From the NCBI GenBank assembly GCA_938034875.1, contig CALHND010000019.1, positions 113,307-177,306 on the forward strand: a DNA stretch of 64,000 nucleotides, given 5' to 3'. This stretch comes from an uncultured Clostridia bacterium (GTDB lineage Bacteria > Bacillota > Clostridia > Oscillospirales > Acutalibacteraceae). Shown here one piece after another: positions 43,525-51,146 of the stretch. The notes beneath the pieces were generated by a model, which saw nothing but the letters and a program-made list of their open reading frames with translations, searched no databases and was not told the origin of the DNA. The stretch's first letter is position 1. Each line of letters begins with the position of its first letter. A program made the translations under genes and the position numbers.

Positions 43525-43599
43525 GTCAGTTCACCTCCTTTTTTGCAACACAAACAATACCACAACACCTTTGAAATAGCTATTGAAAAGAGTGCGATT

Positions 43600-43740
43600 T
43601 CAGAAAGAAAGGATAATGTCTGCACCGGTCTGTGCGGCAATTCTGGCCAAAATTTTGCGGGCCTCTCTTTCTGTGGCTTTCTTCTGCTCTATCAGCGTGC
43701 GGAGCAGTTGGGCAATGCCGCACAAATCGATATTTGTCAT
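43600..43740 (-). CDS. Small helical protein upstream of the recombinases
   Basis: A 46-residue frame with an AGGAAACGAG ribosome-binding site encodes a protein beginning MTNIDLCGIAQLLRTLIEQK and ending TGADIILSF. It is amphipathic-helical, has no known domain, and lies 75 bp upstream of recombinase 2 on the same strand. Similar small frames are often found before recombinases, where some act as excision or regulatory factors, but this is inference. Confidence 0.55.
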   Translation of the reverse strand: MTNIDLCGIAQLLRTLIEQKKATEREARKILARIAAQTGADIILSF

Positions 43741-43767
43741 CTCGTTTCCTCGCTTTCGTGGATTTGT

Positions 43768-43916
43768 TTTTGATAACAGAAATATGGGACCCGATCAGGG
43801 AGTTTGAGGAGAAAAGGAAGAGGAGTGTAGAGGGGGAAAGATGAAGAACTCAGAGAAACGGAGGTTGAGAAGAAGAGGATGTACTGTGATCAGATCCCAT
43901 ATTTCTGCTATCAAAA
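43768..43916. repeat. 30-bp imperfect inverted repeat around a purine-rich spacer
   Basis: The left arm (43768-43797) and right arm (43887-43916) are inverted copies matching at 27 of 30 positions, with core CAGAAATATGGGA. The 89-bp spacer is almost all purine on the plus strand. It lies just before the recombinase cassette, so operator or recombinase-binding roles are plausible. Confidence 0.8.
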
Positions 43917-43924
43917 GAAAACAG

Positions 43925-43981
43925 AGGGCCGCTCCCAAAGGTCAGGTGAGCGGTTGCAGGCTCCGAGTCTGGAGCGGCCCT
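43925..43981. repeat. Inverted repeat AGGGCCGCTCC
   Basis: AGGGCCGCTCC (43925-43935) and GGAGCGGCCCT (43971-43981) form a perfect 11-bp stem around a 35-nt loop which itself has GAGCGG and CTCCG elements. A terminator or RNA structure is possible. Confidence 0.6.
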
Positions 43982-44298
43982 TTGTTTCTTGATGCTGCTT
44001 AGTCGCCTGTATTCGACACTACTTCCCCAGGCAGGGCGGCAACTTGAACTGCGCTGGCGCACATCATGGGACTCTCACCCCTCCGAGGATCTCTCCGAGC
44101 TGCGTAAGCAGAAGTATCATTGTAGGCTGACGGGGTCATGGCGGGGACAGCTTGCCAAGGCTGCCTTGGCCTGAGTGGGTATCGCTCTGCACCTTATTTG
44201 GCCGTCCTTTGATGCGGATCTGCTCCGCACAGGTGGTCTTCGCGCACTCGGCCTGACGCTCTCCCGATCAGCTAAGGTATTCAAGTTGCCGGATATGA

Positions 44299-44319
44299 CC
44301 GCCTGGGGCGGTGTTTTTC
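44299..44319 (+). terminator. Terminator-like hairpin
   Basis: ACCGCC pairs with GGCGGT around a 3-nt loop, followed by GTTTTT. Confidence 0.65.
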
Positions 44320-44389
44320 AAGGTTCGCTCTGAGATGTTTTGATCTCACGAAGATTGTAACTCCGTGCGTATACTTCCAACAGAAACAG

Positions 44390-44423
44390 AATGGAAAGTT
44401 TACCAACCCAAAATGGAAAGTTT
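44390..44423. repeat. Direct repeat AATGGAAAGTTT, 22-bp period
   Basis: Exact copies at 44390-44401 and 44412-44423, about two helical turns apart and ending at the stop codon of the XRE gene. Such phasing is typical of protein-binding repeats. Confidence 0.65.
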
Positions 44424-44711
44424 TTAGAGAGATGCCTCCAATTCGGACAGTAGAGAGATGGCCATCCGCAGTCCGCGCTTCTGTTCCTCCGCAAAATCTC
44501 CTTTTCCCACCAAGAGATAATCCAGAGAAACCTCAAAGAATGCTGCAAATTCTACGGCCAGCTCGACTGGGCCAGTTTGCTTTCCAGTTTCGATTTTTGC
44601 GATGTATGGAGTGCTGACATTCATCTTCTCTGCCAACTGCTCCTGTGTGAGCCCACGCTTTTTTCGCAAGCTCCTGATCCTTGAACCATAGTCCTCTCTA
44701 TTAAAGTACAT
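44424..44711 (-). CDS. XRE-family helix-turn-helix regulator
   Basis: The 95-residue protein has a Cro/CI-type HTH over about residues 10-65 (IRSLRKKRGLTQEQLAEKMNVSTPYIAKIETGKQ) with a short helical tail. It probably represses element genes. GGAGTAAATCACC precedes the ATG. It is alone on the minus strand, with repeat-containing DNA on both sides. Confidence 0.9.
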   Translation of the reverse strand: MYFNREDYGSRIRSLRKKRGLTQEQLAEKMNVSTPYIAKIETGKQTGPVELAVEFAAFFEVSLDYLLVGKGDFAEEQKRGLRMAISLLSELEASL

Positions 44712-45333
44712 GGTGATTTACTCCGTCTTCTGAAATTTGGATGCGAACCAAATTTCGGAGCGGTGGGTCGCGGCAACGGAGCGACCGGACATACCGGACG
44801 CTGAGCAGAGGCCGCCATTTTTCGACAAACAAAAAATGCACCCACCGTGCGGTGAGTGCATACGAAGAGAAATATTTGCCGAGCTTTAGCGGTATATAGT
44901 GAGTAAGGACAAATGGTGTCGAATAAAAAAGAACCGCAACCCCTTGGAGGATTGCGGTATGTAATGTTACTCTTTTTTCCCTGACCCCCGGCGGGTGTTC
45001 ATTGCTCCCTATACGCTTTCCTGCCATATTCTCCCCTTGCGGGGATAACAGACAAAAAGTGCGTTTCCCCTCACCGTTTCGATGGGGGTATTATAATAGG
45101 GAATTTTTAGGGGTTTCTTAGAAATCGCTTAGGTTTTAGGCAGTTTTGCTGAAATTTGAAGATTATCCGCTTTTTGTATTATTATATATTCATATTGGCT
45201 AAAAAGAACCAGTCAAAACTGTGCATTCTATATGTGCAATTAATCTGACAAGATTTTCTACATCTTATTTTTCTATTCTACCAAGGGTACACTAAACTTG
45301 TCAACATATTTCTTGTGGTCGGAGGGTTGGCAA
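44712..45333. other. Non-coding region between two XRE genes
   Basis: No supported gene in about 620 bp. It has a palindrome ATGCAC-c-CACCG-tg-CGGTG-a-GTGCAT (44836-44861), a hairpin ACCGCAA/TTGCGGT (44933-44958) and an AT-rich right half that probably holds the promoter of the following XRE gene. Base composition drops after about 45100, which suggests a junction. Confidence 0.5.
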
Positions 45334-45564
45334 GTGGAATATGGAACTATTCGGATTAAGCTGGACGAGCTGTTGAAGGCATCCGGTCTTAGCAAGAACA
45401 TGCTGAGCCATCGGGCTGAGATGCAGCGGACGCAGATCAATAATTATTGTAAAAACCAAATTACTCGTTTAGATATAGATGTCCTCGCAAGGCTTTGTAC
45501 GGTGTTGAATTGTGAGATCGGCGATCTATTAGAATTTATACCACCAGAAAAAATAGAAAAATGA
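45334..45564 (+). CDS. Small XRE/Cro-like regulator
   Basis: The 76-residue protein is a single HTH domain of the type found in clostridial Cro/CI-like proteins: IRIKLDELLKASGLSKNMLS, then RTQINNYCKNQITRLDIDVLARLCTVLNCEIGDLLEF. The GTG at 45334 follows a GGAGGG site by 7 bp; upstream in-frame starts lack one. It is divergent in orientation from the regulator at 44424. The target is unknown. Confidence 0.85.
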   Translation: MEYGTIRIKLDELLKASGLSKNMLSHRAEMQRTQINNYCKNQITRLDIDVLARLCTVLNCEIGDLLEFIPPEKIEK

Positions 45565-45638
45565 GGCTCGAAAGAGGAATGTACTTTTCTCCCTAACCCT
45601 TTGTGTTCTTAATACTCTGCCTATTAATGGATTATTAT

Positions 45639-46109
45639 TTATGGGCGTAATAGCAGCTTTAAAAGAATGGCTGTGGCGGAACTAAGACCACCACAGCCAT
45701 TCTTTATACTTGCCGTCATTTTCTCCTTGACGATGCTGGTGTTCAACCTCATCCCCAGGGTGGCGCAGACCGTCACAAGGCTTTCTTTTGCTGCTTTGGC
45801 GTCTACGGCGATCAAAACGCCGCCCAGGTTTCCGCTGTACTGACACGAGCGGAGAGCGGAGCTGTCGGAGAGGAGGAAGATCCCCGGCGCCTCCGCCATG
45901 CAGGAAGTACCCTGTAACGCTCGGACAGTAAGGCGGCCGGTCAGACAGAAAAGCACCTCAAACTGGAGCGGTGTGCCGCACACCGCAATGGGCCGCAAGG
46001 GTTCCTGCTCCGGCTCTGGCAAGGAAAAGCGGCAGATCTCCACCCCCGGCATACCGTGGCTCCAGCGGCCTGTGCCGGAGTCCTGGCTCAATAAATATTC
46101 TTTCAGCAT
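45639..46109 (-). pseudogene. Truncated AraC-type regulator (N-terminal part only)
   Basis: About 130 codons encode the N-terminal sensing part of an AraC-family regulator (FEVLFCLTGRLTVRALQG, then APGIFLLSDSSALRSCQYSGNLGGVLIAVD). The reading frame then runs into a 15-bp perfect hairpin (45662-45705) and stops. The two C-terminal helix-turn-helix motifs needed for DNA binding are missing. I read this as a gene cut by a deletion or insertion at about 45.7 kb. A free-standing sensor domain is less likely. It lies downstream of the flavodoxin gene. Confidence 0.65.
45660..45707. terminator. 15-bp perfect hairpin, terminator-like
   Basis: AAAGAATGGCTGTGG (45662-45676) pairs with CCACAGCCATTCTTT (45691-45705) around a 14-nt loop. 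T-rich flanks are present on both strands. Confidence 0.75.
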
Positions 46110-46175
46110 GATTTCTCACGACCTGTTTCTCTGGGTTCGGAATTGGTTTTACCTATGCTGACCGGGGAACCAGAG

Positions 46176-46207
46176 AGAAGGCAGGAGACAAGCGCCTCCT
46201 GCCTTCT
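46176..46207. terminator. Hairpin after the flavodoxin gene
   Basis: AGAAGGCAGGAG pairs with CTCCTGCCTTCT around an 8-nt loop, 12 bp past the flavodoxin stop on the minus strand. Confidence 0.65.
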
Positions 46208-46219
46208 GCGGTGCTTTTG

Positions 46220-46642
46220 TCAGGCCAGCGATGCGCCCAGCTCGCGGCAGGCCGCCAGAGCGTCATCGTCCGGAGCTTCGTTGCAGATTACGCTTTCACA
46301 AGCCAGATTGGCGCCGTCGTCGTTGCAGCGGGACTCCCAACTGCGCATCCATTCGCCGTCGCCCCAGCCGTAGGAGCCAAACAGGGCGATGTTCTTCCCG
46401 CTCAGCCTGCCCTCACAGGCGGTGAACATGGGCTCGAACTCGCTCTCCTCCAACTGCTCCGACCCCATGGAGGGGCAGCCAAAGGCGATGGCGGAATATT
46501 CGCCGACCTGCTCCGGCGAGAACTCCGCGGCGGTGATCACAGACACCTCGGCGCCCTTGCCCTTGACGCCTTCGGCCACCGCCATGGCCATGGCCTCGGT
46601 GTTTCCCGTGCCGCTCCAATACACAACTGCAACTTTACTCAT
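46220..46642 (-). CDS. Flavodoxin
   Basis: The 140-residue protein is a short-chain flavodoxin: the FMN phosphate loop is YWSGTGNTEAMA at the N-terminus, followed by FGCPSMGSEQLEE near residue 56 and FGSYGWGDGEW near 90. Flavodoxins replace ferredoxin when iron is scarce, which fits its position downstream of two iron-box palindromes and a DtxR-type gene. The ATG at 46642 gives the usual N-terminus; a TTG at 46651 is closer to the AAAGG site and is possible. It is 44 bp after the DUF3793 gene and likely in its operon. Confidence 0.92.
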   Translation of the reverse strand: MSKVAVVYWSGTGNTEAMAMAVAEGVKGKGAEVSVITAAEFSPEQVGEYSAIAFGCPSMGSEQLEESEFEPMFTACEGRLSGKNIALFGSYGWGDGEWMRSWESRCNDDGANLACESVICNEAPDDDALAACRELGASLA

Positions 46643-46686
46643 AAGACGCAACGACCTTTCTTTCTGGATTTGTTATGGTAGAAACA

Positions 46687-47238
46687 TCAACCAGCTACGG
46701 TGAGCTGCTCGATGGATTTCCCTTGCTGCCACTGCAGGGAGTAGATTTTGCTGCACACCTCGTATTTTTCAAAGATGTTTTTGGCGGCCTGTTCGTCGCC
46801 GTAGACCTTCCAGCAGCCCACGCACTTGTGATTACACGCCCGATTGCAGATGAAGCCCAGCACATCCTCCGGCGGATAGCTCAAAAACAGTCCGATCTCA
46901 TGGGGGAATTCCCCCTCGCTCCGGAGCCGGTGGATCAGGTGAACCACACAGCCATTGGGGTTTTCCGGCACATAGCCGTATTTCAGAAGCAATGCTCTGG
47001 CGCGGTGATCGGTCAGATCGCTCTCCAGCGCATTGGGCCGGTAGGCGTAGATCAAAGCGCAGCCTTTGCGAACCCGGAGCGGCAGAATACGGATTCCTCT
47101 GGGAACCAGTTTCTTGTTCAGCCGGCACAAGTCTCGCGTCAGATCCTTCCGGCTGGGGCAGGCGCAGGAAAAGAGATTTCCCGTCTTGATCCCGGCCAGG
47201 GTGGGAGAACAGTGACGAATCAGCAGATCCTCTGACAT
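46687..47238 (-). CDS. DUF3793 family protein
   Basis: The 183-residue protein matches DUF3793, a clostridial family with no proven function. Near residue 125 it has the family's conserved FICNRACNHKCVGCWKVYGDE, a four-cysteine cluster that could bind metal, and earlier the C-S-x-T-L-A-G-I-K-x-G-N-L-F start. Family members are commonly encoded with flavodoxin, FeoA/B and DtxR genes. Start 47238 follows an AGGGAAACG site. It begins a minus-strand operon (DUF3793, flavodoxin) with a palindromic iron-box-like operator (47311-47330) upstream. Confidence 0.88.
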   Translation of the reverse strand: MSEDLLIRHCSPTLAGIKTGNLFSCACPSRKDLTRDLCRLNKKLVPRGIRILPLRVRKGCALIYAYRPNALESDLTDHRARALLLKYGYVPENPNGCVVHLIHRLRSEGEFPHEIGLFLSYPPEDVLGFICNRACNHKCVGCWKVYGDEQAAKNIFEKYEVCSKIYSLQWQQGKSIEQLTVAG

Positions 47239-47310
47239 AGGCGTTTCCCTCACAAAATCATGTCCAGATGCGGACAGTGCGGTGAAATGTGGAATACTGA
47301 CAATTTAAGG

Positions 47311-47330
47311 CGGTTAGCAGCAGCTAACCG
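47311..47330. promoter_or_regulatory. Iron-box-like operator 1
   Basis: CGGTTAGC-agca-GCTAACCG is a perfect palindrome in the divergent region between DUF3793 and the DtxR-type gene. It is one of seven copies of GGTTAGy-n4-rCTAACy in the island. Confidence 0.8.
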
Positions 47331-47359
47331 ATGCACCGAAAATATGGCCACCGCTTTTT

Positions 47360-47377
47360 GGTTAGTGATGGCTAACT
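47360..47377. promoter_or_regulatory. Iron-box-like operator 2
   Basis: GGTTAGT-gatg-GCTAACT, the second copy in the same divergent region, nearer the DtxR-type gene and so a candidate for its autoregulation. A TATAAT at 47467-47472 is the likely -10 for that gene. Confidence 0.75.
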
Positions 47378-47502
47378 AATGCAATTATATATAGGACTCG
47401 TTCGCTTGTCAAGAGGACGGATGGATTTTGCAAACAGAAAAAATGGCGCTTGTCGGACGCCTGTGTTATAATAAGCAAAACGCCCGTTTTTTGGAGGTTC
47501 CT

Positions 47503-47898
47503 ATGGCGATTCACGAGTCTGGCCAGATGTATCTGGAAACCATCTATATTCTTTCGCAGAACAGCACCTTTGTTCGGGCTATCGATGTGGGAGAGCAGTT
47601 GGGCTTTACCAAGCCCAGTGTCAGCAGAGCCATGTCCATTCTGAAAAAGGACGGATATGTGAATGTGGATGCTGACGGAGCAATTACCCTGACGGAGACC
47701 GGGCTTGCCATTGCTAAGACGATGTACACCCGCCACACGGTGTTGAGCCAGATGCTGATGGAACTGGGCGTGGACGAGGAGACTGCGACCGAAGATGCCT
47801 GCCGGATTGAGCATGTGATCAGCGAAAAATCCTTTGCGGCTGTGCAGGCGCACTTGGAGCAGGTAACGAAAATGCGGGAAGATGCGCACGGGCAATGA
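47503..47898 (+). CDS. DtxR/IdeR-family iron-dependent repressor
   Basis: The 131-residue protein has the winged helix (about 1-65, IDVGEQLGFTKPSVSRAMSIL) and dimer/metal domain (about 70-125) of the DtxR family, without the SH3-like third domain. Metal-ligand positions match the iron-type: Met in GQMYLETIY (Asp in MntR) and Cys-x-x-Glu-His in DACRIEHVIS, with RHTVLSQML for the His. Iron, more than manganese, is thus the likely co-repressor. The ATG follows TTGGAGG. I infer that it binds the seven GGTTAG palindromes in this island, two of which lie just upstream. Confidence 0.92.
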   Translation: MAIHESGQMYLETIYILSQNSTFVRAIDVGEQLGFTKPSVSRAMSILKKDGYVNVDADGAITLTETGLAIAKTMYTRHTVLSQMLMELGVDEETATEDACRIEHVISEKSFAAVQAHLEQVTKMREDAHGQ

Positions 47899-47975
47899 GG
47901 CTATGCAAATTTGGCGGACTTTGCTATCGAGCGGCAACGCGATAAGTGAATACCTGCCATTTGGCACGGGATATC

Positions 47976-48018
47976 AAATGAGGTGGAGCCTTGATATGGC
48001 CTCCACCTCATTTTTATG
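47976..48018. terminator. Terminator after the DtxR-type gene
   Basis: AAATGAGGTGGAG pairs with CTCCACCTCATTT, followed by TTTAT; it separates the gene from the convergent minus-strand operon. Confidence 0.85.
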
Positions 48019-48096
48019 TGATCTGCGCTTTTAAATCAGGAGCGACCTGCTGTGTAAGTTCACCGCCAAGCGTACCTGCTCCATAGCTCCAAACGC

Positions 48097-48240
48097 TTAC
48101 GGCAGCTCATCCTTATGTGTCTGCTGGCTTTTCAAAACCTTTCGGGCGGCTTTTTTGATTTTATGGCACACGCTAAAAATAGCGATGCAAAACAGCAGAG
48201 CCACTAATCCATATCCAAACGACTGCATTGCCGTGTTCAT
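48097..48240 (-). CDS. Small single-helix membrane protein
   Basis: The 47-residue protein has one membrane helix (about residues 6-25, FGYGLVALLFCIAIFSVCHK) and a basic tail. Its size and location recall FeoB-associated small membrane proteins, but it lacks their cysteine-rich tail, so I leave it unnamed. AGAGGCGTGAAT precedes the ATG. It ends the methyltransferase-HMA operon. Confidence 0.6.
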   Translation of the reverse strand: MNTAMQSFGYGLVALLFCIAIFSVCHKIKKAARKVLKSQQTHKDELP

Positions 48241-48277
48241 ATTCACGCCTCTTTTCTGACCGCTGCCGCCAACGAAC

Positions 48278-48523
48278 TCAACCGAACAATCCTCTTTTTT
48301 TGTACGGCTCCTTCTGGATCGTGCCGACCTCATACCCTGTGCTGCGAATAGCATTCATAAGAGCCTCCGTGTCCAGCTCTGTTTCAGAGAGGATTACAGT
48401 CTGGTTTTTGCTGCGGGAGGAGTTTACCTTTTTGACCGGGCAGGCTTTGCGTACGGCGTCATTGACATGAGCCTCGCACATCCCGCACATCATTCCGTTG
48501 ACTTCCACTGTGTACTTCCACAT
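48278..48523 (-). CDS. Heavy-metal-associated (HMA) domain protein
   Basis: The 81-residue protein is a single HMA domain, with the metal-binding GMMCGMCEAHV near residue 10 (MxCxxC). Such domains carry copper or other soft metals in chaperones and P-type ATPases. No P-type ATPase is seen nearby. It lies 6 bp after the methyltransferase gene under the same iron-box promoter, so a link to metal homeostasis is likely. AGAAGGAGTGAG precedes the ATG. Confidence 0.85.
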   Translation of the reverse strand: MWKYTVEVNGMMCGMCEAHVNDAVRKACPVKKVNSSRSKNQTVILSETELDTEALMNAIRSTGYEVGTIQKEPYKKRGLFG

Positions 48524-48529
48524 GTTCTC

Positions 48530-49216
48530 TCACTCCTTCTTGACTTTTGGATCATCGAGCTGCGCGGACCGGACGGTGGTCTGCCGTGCCGCAGTCCGTT
48601 CATCCGGGATCTTCCTGGCTATCAGACAGCACAGCGGCACCAACGAGTTTCCAAGAAGCGGATGGCGAACGATGGAATAGCCGCACTCGGACAGGTATGC
48701 CATCAGCTCCCCGGCAGTCCAGACATGGTACACCCGAAAGCCGGACAGCCCCATGAACCAGAGCCGGAGTCTGGCGCTTCGACTTTTGCCCCAGACAAAG
48801 GTTGGGGCGAACAGCCATCCCCCCGGTTTCAGAACCCGCCAGGCTTCCGCCAGAGCTTTTTCCGGGTGAGGCATGACATGGAGGGCGTTGGAGATCACGA
48901 CCGCATCGAAGCTCTCCGGCCCGTAGGGCAGCTTGGTGGCGTCCTGGACGGAGAAATGGAGCCGGGACGAATAAACCTGCTTTTTGGCCTGATGGATCAT
49001 TTCAGCTGAAAAGTCGGTTGCCTCCCAGCTCCGGACACACGGAGACAGAGGGACGGACAGCTGGCCTGTTCCGCAGGCCAACTCCAGCACATCCATGTCC
49101 CGTTTCAGAAAAGGACGCACTGCTTTGCAGATCTGCTGATAGGTCGCCTGAGAGCGGCGCATGAAGCCGGCGTAATGCCGTGAAAACCGCTCCCAAAACT
49201 GCTTGTTGTCATCCAT
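48530..49216 (-). CDS. Class I SAM-dependent methyltransferase
   Basis: The 228-residue protein has a Rossmann-type methyltransferase fold: motif I is VLELACGTGQLSVPL near residue 43, motif II lies in EATDFSAEMIHQAK, and FDAVVISNALHVMPHPEKALAEAWRVLKPGGWLFAP follows. It is of the UbiE/phospholipid-methyltransferase-like group; the acceptor is unknown. It is first in an operon with an HMA protein, behind a promoter that carries an iron-box palindrome. Confidence 0.88.
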   Translation of the reverse strand: MDDNKQFWERFSRHYAGFMRRSQATYQQICKAVRPFLKRDMDVLELACGTGQLSVPLSPCVRSWEATDFSAEMIHQAKKQVYSSRLHFSVQDATKLPYGPESFDAVVISNALHVMPHPEKALAEAWRVLKPGGWLFAPTFVWGKSRSARLRLWFMGLSGFRVYHVWTAGELMAYLSECGYSIVRHPLLGNSLVPLCCLIARKIPDERTAARQTTVRSAQLDDPKVKKE

Positions 49217-49240
49217 ACAATATGGTCACCTCAATGATGC

Positions 49241-49289
49241 GGTTAGCGTTTGCTAACTACATCATACTCTTTGTCGCATGAAATTGCAA
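49241..49289 (-). promoter_or_regulatory. Promoter with iron-box-like operator 3
   Basis: On the minus strand TTGCAA (49289-49284), a 17-bp spacer and TATGAT (49266-49261) form a promoter. The palindrome GGTTAGC-gttt-GCTAACT (49241-49258) starts 2 bp after the -10, over the expected transcription start, where a bound repressor would block it. Confidence 0.8.
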
Positions 49290-49406
49290 GATGCGCCATA
49301 TTGGTTTTGCATGTACTTTGGGATAAATCAAGGGAAGAAACTGGAACGAAGAATGGCCGGGAGATGTGTCCCAGCCATTCTTTCCGTTTCGTTCGGCTCA
49401 CTGTGT

Positions 49407-51146
49407 TTACCGGCACCAACCGGTGGGATTGGAGCGGGCGGTGATGAAGCGGCGGTAGATGCCCTCCTCCGCCATAAGTCTGTCATGGTCGCCGGCCTGG
49501 ACGATGCGTCCCTGGTCAATGACCAGGATCTCATCGGCGTGGCGGATGGTATTCAGCCTGTGGGCAATGACCAACAGAGTCTTACCCCGGCACAGCTGGG
49601 TGATGGCCTCCTGGATGTAGCTCTCGTTGTCGGCGTCCACGCTGGCAGTGGCCTCATCCAGAATGACGATGGGGGCATCCTTCAGAATGCAGCGGGCAAT
49701 GGAGATCCGCTGCCGCTCTCCGCCGGACAGGCTGGCTCCACCTTCGCCGATGACAGTGTCAAAGCCGTCGGGCAGTTCCATGATGAAGTCATAGCATCGG
49801 GCTTTCCTGGCCGCCTCATAGACCTCCTCCCGTGTGGCATCTGTCCGTCCCATGGCGATGTTGTTGTAGACGGTATCCTGGAAGAGATAGACCCGCTGGA
49901 ACACCATGGAGATCTGATCCATCAGATCAGAGAGAGGAATATCGCGGATGTCCCTGCCCCGCACCAGGATCTGTCCCTGTTTGACATCCCAAAACCGGGA
50001 GAGCAGGTTGGCTACCGTACTTTTACCGCCGCCGGAGGGCCCCACCAGGGCCAACATCCGGTTTTTCTCCAGCGTGAAGGAGACATCATGCAGCACTTCT
50101 TTCTCCCCGTAGGCAAAGGTGACATTCCGGAACTCCACCTCCGGGGCGCTGCCGGCTTTGGGTAAGGACTCCCGGCCCCGGTCGGGCAGTTCCGGCTGGG
50201 CCAGTACCGCCTCAATCCGATCCATGCAGGCGTTCATCACCGTCAGGCGGGTGGCCTGGCTGTAGAGCGCCTTCATGGGGCCGAAGAGGTCAAAGACGAA
50301 GAGCAGGACACCCAGCAGGAAGGTGATGGAGAGCGACCCCCGGCCATAGAGCCAGAGGGACAGGGGGATTATCAGCACCGAGCCCAGACCGCACACCAGA
50401 TAGAGAGCCCGCATCCAGGGGGCCTGACTCTCCTCGAACTCGATGCTGACCTTGCGGCTCCGGGCGAAATTCTCGGTGAGCTGCGCGGAACGCTCTCCCA
50501 GCAGGTTGAAGGTCTTGGCGATGCCGATGCCCTCCACATAGTCCAGCACCGCCCGCGTGAGCGCCTCGCTCTGCTCCTGTCGAACATCAGAGTGGGCCAG
50601 GGTGCTCCCCAGGGAAGCGCGGCCCAGCTGCCAGATAATCAGCACCACCACCAAGGCGGCCAGTCCCAGCCAGGGATTCAGGAAGGCCAGCCACAGCACC
50701 AGAATAGCCTGGGCAAAGGTATAGCTCATCATGTTGGCAATGTCGTGCATACAGTTCTCCTCAATGAACACCATGTCGGTGGACAGAACGGAACTGATTT
50801 TGCCGATGTTGCCCTCTGTGAAATAGCCCATGGGCAGGCGGCGCAGATGCCGTCCCAGCTCCATGCGCAGATCGGCGAATACCATATAGCCCGCCGCGGC
50901 CTGGAGCCGGTCGGCGATGTTCTGGCACAGGCACTCCAGCAGAACGCAGCCCACCGTGCCCACCGCCAGCCACAGGCACAGCCGTGCCGTCATGGTTCCC
51001 TGGAGAAAGGCACTCAGGGCCAGGAAGGACAGACCGATGGGAGCCTTGGACAGCATGGCCTTCAGGAACGCAAAGACAAAGGCCAGCTTGATCCGCCCCT
51101 GATAGGGGCCGGATACGGACAGGATTCGTTTCATCAGCGCGATCAT
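49407..51146 (-). CDS. ABC half-transporter 1B (membrane domain + ATPase)
   Basis: The 579-residue protein has six N-terminal membrane helices and a C-terminal ABC ATPase with LVGPSGGGKSTVANLL, signature LSGGERQRISIARCI, Walker B VILDEATASVD and the His of IAHRLNTIRHAD. It is a type IV (exporter-fold) half-transporter. The gene overlaps the upstream half-transporter by 4 bp, so the two surely form a heterodimer. Pairs of this form in iron-regulated loci (YbtPQ, IrtAB) import siderophores despite the exporter fold; import here is inferred. AAGGAGGCGACGAGGC precedes the start. Confidence 0.9.
   Translation of the reverse strand: MIALMKRILSVSGPYQGRIKLAFVFAFLKAMLSKAPIGLSFLALSAFLQGTMTARLCLWLAVGTVGCVLLECLCQNIADRLQAAAGYMVFADLRMELGRHLRRLPMGYFTEGNIGKISSVLSTDMVFIEENCMHDIANMMSYTFAQAILVLWLAFLNPWLGLAALVVVLIIWQLGRASLGSTLAHSDVRQEQSEALTRAVLDYVEGIGIAKTFNLLGERSAQLTENFARSRKVSIEFEESQAPWMRALYLVCGLGSVLIIPLSLWLYGRGSLSITFLLGVLLFVFDLFGPMKALYSQATRLTVMNACMDRIEAVLAQPELPDRGRESLPKAGSAPEVEFRNVTFAYGEKEVLHDVSFTLEKNRMLALVGPSGGGKSTVANLLSRFWDVKQGQILVRGRDIRDIPLSDLMDQISMVFQRVYLFQDTVYNNIAMGRTDATREEVYEAARKARCYDFIMELPDGFDTVIGEGGASLSGGERQRISIARCILKDAPIVILDEATASVDADNESYIQEAITQLCRGKTLLVIAHRLNTIRHADEILVIDQGRIVQAGDHDRLMAEEGIYRRFITARSNPTGWCR

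Larger units (their letters stand above)
43982..44423. other. Non-coding region with terminator and direct repeats
   Basis: I see no convincing gene here. It contains GCCAAGGCTGCCTTGGC (44153-44169, a self-complementary element), a terminator-like hairpin at 44299-44319, and two copies of AATGGAAAGTTT 22 bp apart at 44390-44423. It may be a regulatory or replication/transfer region of the element. Confidence 0.5.

Noticed and set aside
43583..43844. Overlapping plus-strand frames of about 70 codons near the inverted repeat
   Set aside because: No ribosome-binding site or domain; they partly mirror the small minus-strand gene at 43600-43740 and the repeat arm.
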